Source of the DNA: Sclerurus mexicanus
Lineage: Eukaryota; Chordata; Aves; Passeriformes; Furnariidae
Direction: 5' to 3'
Length of the DNA: 64,000 nucleotides
Assembly (NCBI GenBank): GCA_013396755.1
Contig: VWZF01000458.1
Location: 62,001-126,000 of the forward strand
Notes under the pieces: model-generated
Databases searched by the model: none
What the model was told of the DNA's origin: nothing
Seen by the model: the letters and a program-made list of their open reading frames with translations, nothing else
In this document: piece by piece, positions 41,001 through 53,000 of the stretch
Layout: every line of letters begins with the position of its first letter
Position numbering within the stretch: the stretch's first letter is position 1
Program-made: the position numbers and the translations under genes

Positions 41001-44000
41001 TCCAGTGGAAGAGAGAGCTGATGCTCTGAAGCATACCTCTGGGATTGATGAATATTGCAAGCTAAATAGCTGAAAACGTTTATTCTTTTTTTCCAGATAA
41101 CAGCGAAACAGAACAGACATCCCCATCCCTGCCATGCAGTGCCAGTGTGGTAAATACTGGTGATGACATGAAACAACAGGAGACAGGTTCTCAAGGTTTC
41201 TTTTTTTTTTTTTTTTTGGGAAATGCACTTGTGCGTGCTTACACAGAGATCAGGTGCTTTTTATGTCTTTCCATCTCCTGGGTCCTGTGTAGCTGAGGTA
41301 GAACCAGAAAGTAAGTCAAAGTAGTCATACATTTAATCATGTACTCTTGATCATGAGTGCTGTAGGATCATGAGTATGACATGTGTCTAGAAATGATTAT
41401 ATGCCAAAGATGTCATGAAGCATTCTGCTTTTGCTACTTTCTCAACCCTCTCTTAGTCTAGTTTTGTATATCTACTCTTTTTTGTCTAGTCCAAAAAAAA
41501 AATGTTTTTTTCTCTTCATTCCCCAGTGTGCTCTATCTTTCCAATTGTCTGCATCTGCACAGCTACAGTTCTGGGACTTCTTCCTCTTCTGATAAACTTC
41601 TTTTCACAAATTCCTGAGCTTGCATTAATTCCAATCTGTGTTCTCTGGTAATGTTTGAAATTCAGTCAGTTCTGGTGCACTGATATTCTCTGAATTCTCC
41701 CATACTCTTTGTAGAAATTTTTATTTTCTAATGGATATTTTTATCCCTCTTGAGCTCTTAAAACACTCTTCTGCATTTCAGAAGTCCTCTGTGATGTTTT
41801 CTAGATTGAAACAGCACATGGTGTGTTTTGTAGCATTTTCCCACTTCCAGAGCAAGAGGGAAACTGAAAAGTTTTGTGATATGTATCTTTTCATAATTCA
41901 TGCTTTCCATTATCTTGGGTAGCAGAACGTATTTCTTTTTAACCTTCACTTCAGATACTACTGGGTCTCTTTTTTGGGAAAAGTATTGTCCTGTTTGAGT
42001 GGCATACAACATTTGGCTTTATACTTAGTAATGTTTCTGAGCAATCACTAGACTTAAAACACTGTCCAAGGCTGTTAGACATTTTATATTATTACTAAAA
42101 TCGGTGGAATTTGGGAACCTTGTAATGAAGATTCTTGTCTTTGCCTGTTATTTCTTCCTGCCACAGAGCCTAAACAATATGAATGAGGGGAAATGAGCAG
42201 GAAGAAAGCATTTCTCAGTTTTTTCAGCCTGCAGATAAACTTTCAGTCAATTTAAGAGTTGCCACAGTTTGCTGCCTAGCCTGTCACTCTATTTTTCACC
42301 ACATCCTTGTCCCCTTTCCTTCCTTTCCAAGTTCATTGCTGCTCTTTAGCTATTACAATTCTATGTCATTATATGTGTGCACACATGTGAGTCTAACATT
42401 AAAGGAAAAAAAAAAAAGAAGGTGGGACTTCCTGCCTTCTGTCACTGTCCTCTAGGGCTTACAGTTTCAGAAAAGTCCTTTACAGTTGTGCTTATTGTTT
42501 TGAAAATACAAAACCTCCAGACTGGGTCTTCGAATGCTCTCTGTAAAATGCAGAGTCTATCCGAAAGGATCAGTATGCAGTTTATATTTTTCAGTATTTT
42601 GGCTCTCCCCCTGAATCAGTCTGATCAGCCCACATAAGGTCTGATTTAGCACATGCCCAGGGCACGAATGCAACTTTTTAATTTTCTTTGTGCCTGTTAT
42701 CTTGACAAATTGCAATAAATTCACTCAACTCTGAGACTAGTTTAAATACATGTCCTTTCTTTCTAGCTGCACATACCAAACTATTGGACTGAACTTCATG
42801 TCTTTCAAAATGCAGTTAGTTTTGCAGGGTTGGAATGTAATATTATTCTGCAGGTTTTTCCTTGGGTAAACCCAAGCTTGGTGAGACAAAATGTTCCAGG
42901 ATTTTAGTCATGTTTGGGAGAGTTCTGGCATCATGGGAATGATTGTGTCATTTTGTATGTTCCTGATTGTGTCACCTTGTATGTTCCATATACTTTTTCA
43001 GTTACAGGAGTAGACTAGTTGTTTTATTTTGTCACAGTAATTTCAGATATAATTTTTAGATTTCCAGCTAACTACTGCAGAAGAAGCAGCTACAAAGACA
43101 AAGTGGCAGAGGATTATGGGTTTGAATTACGAAATAGTGGTAGGTAAATTTTTCACTGTCATTAAATGCCCTGTCATCTGCCCATCTATTATGTTGATAA
43201 TATACAGATAGAAATATGTTTGTATTGTATTTGTTCCTTCATGTATAAAAATTACACATATACTTCTTAGTCTATTGAGATTATTTTTTTTTTTACAAAT
43301 TTTGAATGTAGATATATATTTTTCTGTATTTTGGCAAAACAGTCATAGACTTTCGTTAGATTGCTATGCCTTTGAGTATTGTTTTCATCTGTTTCCTAGC
43401 TTCAAGAGAATAATGGTGTATTATGGAATAAAATAATATTTAGCATGAAATTCAAAGCTCCCTTCATTAGCTGGAATTTGAAACTTCATACCCATTCTGC
43501 ATACTGAAGAAATGGTTTTATTTCATGATGTAAATAATGTGTAGAACATATACTGTAGATATAGTTGAAAAGTGGTATCTGAGTTTAGGAATTACTGCAA
43601 AATCATATGCCATCGCTGTAGCGTCTGCAGAAGTATGTATTATTGGATATATTGTTGTCATAAACAGTTTCCACTTATGTATTGCAAAACCGTATGTGAT
43701 CGAAGTGTAAGTTTTTACCTGACTCTCCCCATTACATATGACAATACTTGTGGTTTCTCATATATGACAATACTTGTGGTTTTTCACTTTTGGAATCTTG
43801 ACCTCATCGTTTGTAAATTGAAATGGAAAGTAACAGGAATGGCTGTGAATATGTCAAATGTAACCATTTCTTAATCTTATTTTAGGTGGCTGTAGTTAAC
43901 AAATTTAGTGAAAGCAGTGGGTTAGGGATAAGCCTTGAAGCTACAGTGGGACATCATTTCATCAGATCTATCTTACCGGAAGGGCCAGTTGGACGAAGTG

Positions 44001-47000
44001 GTAAATTGTTCAGTGGAGATGAACTGCTGGAAGTAAGAAAAATTACTACTTTATCTTAGTCTGCATTCACTAAGGTTTTTGAGCAGTACGTTGCTTCTCA
44101 TGGATTATGACCTTGGGAAGGTAGCATGTCTAACTGCATACCAGTTAGTGGTTGAGCAGTCACTTCATATGCACTTGCATGGATTTATGTGAATGCATAT
44201 GCTTACATACATTTCTTAGCTCGTAACAGATTTTTCAAATACAGTCCAAGGTCTCTGTTGTGGTTTAAGCTCAGCTGGCAATTAAGCACCACAAAGCTGC
44301 TTTTTCTTTTTTGTACCTCCTCACTGGCAGAGTATGAAGCACCAAAAAATCCTTTCTGTAGGATAAATGCCCTTAGCAGCAGTCAAAACACCTGTGTGTT
44401 ATCAACATTATTCTCATACTGAACAAAAAGCACAGCACTGCCATCAGCACTGCACCATCTACTGACAATACATGAAATCTATCCCCTCTGAAACCAGGAC
44501 AGTCACCAAAAAAGAATATGTAGCAGAAGCATTAGGATTTATTAAAGTATCCATACACAGTGAAGGACTAAACACCTGATTATTTTTCTAAATTATTTTC
44601 CTGGAATTGTGAATTCGGTTTACGTGAGTGCAAGAAACAGGAAGTTACAGAGTATGTGGTGTTTGTTTGGTGGTGTCATGCAATATATAAGACTATATGT
44701 TCAGTACTTATCTTTGTCCTGATTCTAAGCACTGAGCTGAACAGAAATTAAGGGTTGACAGTGTCTATTAGCATGGGAGTTTTTTATCTTAATGAAGTGA
44801 TTAGTGTTGGGGTTTCTTTGCACATTTTTGTTCACTGTATTTCTAAATACTCTCTGTAGTTCTAACCATTGTGTATTCTTTATTTATTGAGGTGAACGAT
44901 ATCTCTTTGCTTGGGGAAAGCCACAAGGATGTGGTCAATATCTTGAAAGAACTGCCTATCAAGGTGACAATGGTGTGCTGTCGGCCTGTAGCTCCCCTCA
45001 TCACTCAACCAGAAGTACTAGAGAGTCTAAGTCTATCCGAGGTTCAGCTCACAGAAAAGGTATTTTTCTGTTAAAAGATCTCTGAAAACAACTGTTTCTT
45101 TGAGAGAAAAACAGATAAAGCTCTTCTACAAGATTAGAAATACGTTTTAATATTCTAGGAATTGACTCCAGACAAATAGGAAAAGGCAAATTATGTCTAT
45201 CAACCATTCTTTAGGCTACCAGATGATGTCAGTCCTGGTCAGTGAAGGGCAGAAATATTCTGGAATGCAGGGCTTTCTATCTAAGTAATGTACTTCTGTT
45301 CTGTAGGTGAGATGTAGGGATATGGCAAACTGTGTTTTCTTTAGAATCTGAATATATTTAATCTGGTTTTGCACTTCACTTTCTGGGTTTGTGTTGCACA
45401 GAACTGTGTGTGCATTCACTAGCTGATGCATATGTCACTGTAAGTGACAGCCTGATGAATTAAACATGCAGGAGTGGCCTACAGTCTAGTATACAAAGCA
45501 ATACCATTTGTATGAAAAGAGACACAGTTAATACTGAGCTCTGGGCAAGGCACCAAATTCAGTTTGCAATTTCTAAGCTTTTCTATGAAACCAAGTGAAG
45601 AACATAGATGTCTGTGTATGTATTTGTGTATTTTTTCTTTTATTAAAAATTCCGCCTACTGTCAATACTACTATGTTTAATGAAAGCATACTTCAGACAT
45701 ATGTTTTAATAACAGATATTTCCTATATATTTGAATGCATGTACTAATGAAGTTTTTTGAGGTTTTTCATTTGACAGAAATTCCATTTTGTAAATATTTT
45801 TCCAGTGAGTACTTGCATATACTTGCAGAAGAGCTGTTTTATTAAAAGGATATGTAATTTCTGTGCTAGGTTTATCAGACTTGTTTGTTAAATGTGGTGA
45901 GTGCTTACACTTCCTCTGTGTTTTAGACATACATCACTTAGTTTAGATCTTGCTTTTTGGAAACAGAGTGTTGTTGATGCAGATTCACAAGGGTTTACAT
46001 TTTATTGGTAAACATTTACTGTTTTTCTCAGGCTCACATAGAACTTGGATTCATTGGCTCCTCAGACACAGAGGGAACTGCTTTGGAAACAGCTAATGAG
46101 GGTCAGAGTATGGAAGAGGTGCAGAGCTCATCTTTGGCAATGTGGGAAACAGAAGTACAGCACATTGAGCTGGAGAAAGGGAGTATGGGGCTTGGATTTA
46201 GCATATTGGACTATCAGGTAACTTCTGCACTTCTTTGAATAGAGGACAAAATACTTGGTATTGTTTGGATCTTGCAATATGTTCTAAGTATGTGTTTTAG
46301 GAGTAAATATTAATGGAAACCAAGCAATAGAGTAAAACTAATCATTGCTGGTAGGCATCCCATTAATTGGATTACATATTCTTCTTTCTCTGTTAAGAAA
46401 GTAGTTTCTAATGACGATGGTAATACTGGTCCAGAGAAACTGATAATCCATTCTGTACTAGGGTCTTCAGAAAGCTATCTGCTAGTGACCCAGGGACAAT
46501 GAATGATGTAGCCAGAATATTCAGGCATTTAGCTATGTATTTTGCACCTGCACTGAAGTGTTTAGGGCAAGATCCAATAAAGGACTTAAGTGCTTAAAGC
46601 AGGATTTACTAAAATCCAGAACTGCAGTTCTGAAATCCCTTGCTTAGCTGTGGTTTGTCCAGGACGTGCTTAAACAACCCCATTCATTTCGCGTTTGACT
46701 TCAGAATTACTGGATATCTAAGGTATGATTCTTGTTGTGTTCCATTGAACAGCTCAGTGCCTTTCTCTTGTCTGTACTTGGTCAGGATCTCAGAAGAAAT
46801 GTTCCTCCTGTTCCCAATTGTCCAGAGGATAGTTTTTAATCTGACTTCAAGTAATTTCTCCCTGTGGTCAGTGTAGGCTTTTGCTGAGCTGTGTGGTGGT
46901 GCTGCAGGACCCAGTCTCCTTCAAGGTTTCTACTGGATCTTGTCCCTAGGAGTTCATGCATTTACATCACTTCCAGGTGGAAATTATGCCCCCGGGGCAC

Positions 47001-50000
47001 TGCTTAGAATTAATCTATGCCTTAGAGTTTGCATTTGCACGTTGATAAAGGTGAAGAGGTGTGTGGTGTAATAATCTGAAGGATGAAGTCATAGTCAAGT
47101 GTCTGTTTTATGAAACAGTGACTACTCTCTGTTATCCATGACACTTTGCAGTGAGATATCAAAACTGAGCTGAGTATTTGAAGTCTGTGTCAGTACACAG
47201 TAAAGCATATTTTTGCTTCAACTTCTTCTGAGCATTAACACAAATGGTGGGTTGGTGACCGAATTTTGTGTATGGGTAATAGTACTAAAGGGTTGTGGGA
47301 ACTACCTTAAATTAGTTAATATATTTTCCAAGTATGAATTTGAGTCTGTCTTACAGCTCTAGTCAGCTTTCTGCAACTTACCTTTTTTGTCCCATGTTAT
47401 AATATTTGTCTTGTCCTATGTTCTCTTGTTTGAAATCCAGTAAAAAAAATATTCAGTTTGTCATTGAAGTTTCTGCCTTCACCTAAGACTGTGAACAATA
47501 AATTCACAGTGAGATTTATATTTATATTTTACTGTTTCCATTAAATTTTCAATTAATTTTTAATGAACAGTGACTTCATTTAAGGATAATTATGTTCATA
47601 CTAGTTAGATTCCTCATGTTTTGTACAATGACAGGCCTGTAAAAAAACCTGTGTAGTTTTTTCCCTAAAAAAGACTATCACAGATAGTCTATCACAGATA
47701 GATAGACTATCACAGACTATCACTAGAGAGGTATTAAAAAAAAAAGTGATATACAATGTCATCTAAAGTGACAGTGTAAATATTTGTTGTTAAAATAGTG
47801 AGGAAGATGTCAGTGTTCAGATTCAAGCTCTATCTCCAGCAATGCTACTTGTATTTCCACTTGTGAAGTGATTTATTGCTCCATGGCATTCTTCTTACTG
47901 CATTAACTGCTATAAAGTGTTAAGAATCTTTTCTGAGTCCTCTCCTCCCTCAACACTTCTCTCTCACACCAGCTTTCAGCAGTCTCCCAGGTCGTGTGAT
48001 TTTTGCATGTTGCCTTGATAGTGTCCATCCCTTTGGATGTGCATCTTGGTGTGGAAACTTGTTACAGCTTTGTGCCTGTTTCTAGGTGTTTCCATTTCTC
48101 CCACTTTTGCTATCAGTAAAGCTGTAACATAATTACATTTCTTAGGACATTTTTCTGTGCATGCACTCAAGTGAACTGTGTGTTGGAAGTATTAACATGA
48201 TGTTTGTTGTAAATGTAGTTCTGTAAGAATCACACAAATTATCACACCTGTGATAATTTTTGCAACAGAAACATTTCTATTACTAGCATTTGATGCTAGC
48301 TTTTGCATACAAATCAATGCACTGTTGGATAGGGACTTCAAAGTAGTTTTTTTTAAAGCAAACAATAGTTTGTTTTGTCTTGTTGATTAGAGCACTATCT
48401 TGGTATGTTCCTCTCTCACATAAAGTGTTTAATTAGTCATGCACAACAGCTTGCCTCTTAAAAAGTGCTTTCTCAGTTGAGCAAGATCTAGTGCTGTGAA
48501 GTATAAGAGTTACTGAAAATAAGTCCTTTGGTCTACTAGAATGCATGTGTTACCTTTGACCCAGTCTGCATTGCCCACCTGTATCCGCAGACCACTGAAT
48601 GTAAGGGTGGATGGAGTCTGCTGCGTTACGACAGCTGATCTGGGGATGCTCCCCCTTCACCCCCCCCCCCCGGGCCCCAAGATATCCTATGGGAGAGACA
48701 CACAGAGACCAGTGGAGAGGGTGCAGAGAGAGAGTTTATTTAACATGGTCCGGGGTATTTATAGGTTTAACAACCAATGGGGAAAGTGTTAACTAAGGGC
48801 CAATAAGGGGACTTCACCTAGCTCTACAAGAAAGGATTCCTGCATACTAAGGTAGGGAGAATTCTCCCAAGGGGTTTTGGGGAGAAGAAAGGTGATTCAG
48901 GGAAAAAAGACAGGGAATCCATGTTACAATACAGTGAAAACTTATACTGTAAGTCCACTCCCACACCGTGTTGTCACTGCAGTAGGCAGTACTTGAATTT
49001 CTGATGTGTACAGACAACACTCTGTAATTTAGTAATATTTTATACTGAAGATACATGATAGGACGTGACCTAGAAAATAATAATAATTTTCACATTAAAG
49101 ACTTAAAAACAGGTGGAAATCTAAATGTATGGGCAGGAGGGTTTACTCCTGCTGAGGATTCAACTGGAGAGGAGCTCCAGCTTCTTAATAACTGTTTTGG
49201 GTTAGTAAAAGTTCATGAATAAAAATTTGCCTCTCAAGATGTAAAAGAGTAAATAAAATGAATTTTTTTTTCTTTTTTTTCTTGTTATTTAATTAGGATC
49301 CTGTTGATCCAGCAAACACTGTAATTGTGATTCGCTCATTAGTTCCTGGGGGTGTGGCTGAGCAAGATGGCAGACTTCTTCCTGGAGATCGGCTTATGTT
49401 TGTCAACGATATCAACTTGGAAAATGGCAGCCTGGAGGAAGCAGTACAAGCACTGAAAGGAGCCCCAACAGGAACAGTTAAAATAGGAGTTGCCAAACCA
49501 CTACCTGTAAGGATCTGGGAATTCAATGGGTACTTTTCATGTCATTTAAGCTGGTACATGCTGGTCATCACTTCTGCATACACTTTGTGTGTTTTGGGGT
49601 ATAGCTGAGTGGCCTACCTATTTCCTTGCATGTAGGTGTGTCCTGGGTAGTGTGTCACTGGTGCAGTGATTGCAGGACCTAGCACACCTCTTGACAGGCA
49701 TAATTTTGGACACTGTAGACTTTACATTGTTCTCTGAATGTGTGAGATGGTGACATAAAGTTGTTTTTAATATGGTTTGTCTGGAACTTACCCATTCTTT
49801 GCTTTTCAAGGCGTAGTATCTACACAGTCTTTGTATTTAGACTGCACACTTTGTTTATATAATAGTATGTAGTCTGTAGTTTGTATACATCTAACTGGTT
49901 ACTTCAGGCTTGTTTTTAGAAGGTAGTCTGACAATTCCTAAAAGGAGGCTGAATGAGACCTATGGTGACTGAGATAATGTATCAGTAAAGATGCTAGTGA

Positions 50001-53000
50001 ACTAATATCCGTGGTGTGCTAAATTCGAACCAGTAGAATGGCATTAGTTCATACATACAGGGAAGATACCTGTCTCTGTATTTGTAAACAAGCCCAAGTG
50101 CAGTCTTAGGGGTTCATTCTTGCTTTTCATGGATTGATAATCTTGTAATCCTTGTGGATGCAGATACCAAATTCTAATTCATAATACATCTTTGTGGAGA
50201 GAGTGGAAGGGAATGGCTGTTCCTAGAAAGTTTGCTTTTCATAGTAAGAGGGTACTTTTAACTTGCTCTGTTAAATTCATATTTTCTAGTGGAGGCTGTA
50301 TTAATGAAGTATCTTACAAGTCAAAAATTGCATACTTAAGATATAACTCTAAAAGAGAAAATGCATGGGGGTTTTGTTTCTGTTCCAAATAATTGTAAAC
50401 ATTCAGCATTTGCACTTCAATATTTCATGTATCATGCTTGCCAAGTAATTAAACATTGTTTTTTGTTGCGGTACTGGACAAATGCATTTACCATTGAATT
50501 ATGTTGGAAAAAGCTATTGGTTTATAGTCAGAATTATGTTTTGTCCTCTAGAGGCTGTTCCACCTGGCAGATACAGTAGTAAAACACAGACAGTGGATGA
50601 AGTCTTCCTGCCTACAAATGAGACTGCTTTCTGGCTAGCAAGATTATAAAGACCTCTGCTGTTAGGCTCTTTGTCTGGTGCAGCTGTGCTGTCAGTTTTA
50701 GTATTAAGAGCAAAAATTGAAAATGAGTTCAAATTTTGGGCTCTGTGGTGTACCTGAATAGACCTTCATTACTTGGGGTTGTAAAATGAAGTGTGAGGTG
50801 AATCAATTCAGGTGAATCTGAAAAAAAGATAAATGTCTCTTTACCTACCCAGTACTGTGACTGTGATTGAAATGAACTCTGCTGCCTTTGGAATCCATTT
50901 GCCTTTCTAAACACTCCTGCCCCCTGCCCCCAGAATGCACTCTGCACCTCCTGTGTCCAGGCCACTCATCCGACTCAGAGCTTCGTTCTTTCTGCAGCTT
51001 TCACCCGAGGAGGGCTATGTCTCTGCTAAGGAAGATTGCTTTTTCTACACTGCCCAGTCACTTGAGGAGGAGGGGCCAGCTGATGCAGCCCTCTTCCATG
51101 CTGAGCTGGCTCTGGTTAGTGGCCCAACTTACCAAGGATTTCTTCAGTCTTTGCATTTTGTAATGAAGGGAGTTGCTTTGTCACTATTCATGCTTATTTT
51201 TTACTGTTTACTCTCACCACATTACTCATCTACCGTAGGTGGGAATAACATGATAGAAACTAACATTGAGAGATGTTTGCATGAGCTGTGAATCTGGCCT
51301 ATTATATGTTAATTGCTGGGGGGGAAAGGGTATTTTTATGATGTTTTTGAAAGTGCATGGCTATCCACATCTGCTTGCATGCACTGAGCATCCCTTTGGA
51401 AATATCATCTTGTGTAGAGGAATGTTCATGTGCTTATTTTCCTATGTATCACTTCTCTACCTTGAAAAGTTTTGGTACTCCTGTTTTGCATGTAATCCAG
51501 CCTTACAAGGAGTGCTGTCTGTCTTCGAAAGCTGCAAATACTTCCTCCTAATAATATTCTTCAGCCTTCAACATCAATTGAGATTATACGATTTGCAAGG
51601 TCAAAAGGTGTTCACTTGTACAAATAGTGCGGCTTACCTGAGCATTCCATGCCTTACATAGCCCAGAAGTTACCAATAAGAACTCAGATTAAAAAGACAA
51701 AGGAAATAGGACTCTACAAAAAAGTGAAAAAAAGCCCCTCACCCCTGCAAAAAACCTCAAAACACCCAACTCACAATATCTATATACATACGTTTTATAT
51801 ATGTAGTCCAAGTGTGTCTTCTCATGGTTGTTTGTGCTAATGGGGGTCCGATATTGAAGTTATTATGGCCTCATTTTCTGAGGACTTGAGCAGGGAAGCA
51901 GTTGCTACTAAACACCAGAACTTCGTTCATTAGGAGAAAACCCCAAAACCAAACAAGAACCTGGAATGGATCCTTCCAGGGTGAAAATCTCTGCATTACT
52001 GTTTCTAGTAGGTTTGTTGTTTTTTTCACACTTGCAAGTGACAAGCTGGTTTAATAACTTGCCTTTAAACAATACTGCCTGTTTTTAATTCTGCAGTTTG
52101 TTACCTTTGTAGAGTAGTTAGATAATAGTATTTGTCTTACTCCAGTCATTGAGAAGAAGCATGATGATGCCATGTTATTTACTGTAGGTAACCTGTAATT
52201 AAAGATGTGTTGAAAAGATCGGATTAAAACTAAAGTATTTAAAAAATTTTACTTCCATCTGTGATTCATATTAACTAAACTTGTGAAAAAAATAATGAAA
52301 ATATAGGATTTAATAATAGTTATGTTGTCACCTCTGTCAACTGTCCAATTAAATGTACAAAATATGAAAGTAAATATGCAGTCACCCAGTAAGATGTGGT
52401 TACAGAGTGCATTTCTGAGATCCTGTTTTTCATAGATAGATCTGCACTCAGGTTCTATAGATCTGTCCTGAATTTTCACAATACTTTTTTTAGGACATAG
52501 CTTTGGTAACATTAATCTGTGTTTGCCAGACAATTTGCTGAGAGTTAAGTTACGGCGAAGGAGCAATTTGAATTAGCTGTTAAGTTTTTAGACTTGAAAT
52601 AATAAAAATAAATTTCCTTTTTATCCTGGAATCAGTATGTTGAATCACTGCATATTGTTGCTATTTCTATTGTGCATTTGCTATAATGAATTCACAATGT
52701 GATTAACCACAGGGGCTGAAAAACAAGTTAGGTCCCATCTCTGCAGATGGGTGCACTTGTCTGCTTTATATGAGTTCATGGTATGTCATGGCTCTAAACT
52801 CACTGGTTTTTTTAACACACACTACTTTATTGAACTTGCCAGGAGAAATGATATTATTATCAAGGTGTAGTATACAAAGCACCATGAATTAAGTCTTTCA
52901 GGATTTAATTTTATTCTAGTATTTGAAAGTATGTGAGTCTTGGAAAAAAAAATATCTCATTTAAAAAACGAGGTAAAAAACGCTACCCATGTCCATGTTT

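Noticed and set aside
42167..42209. Strong-looking acceptor (TTTCTTCCTGCCACAG) that could start an extra exon between exons 10 and 11
   Set aside because: All three reading frames after it reach a stop within a few codons, so it cannot be a coding exon of MPDZ.
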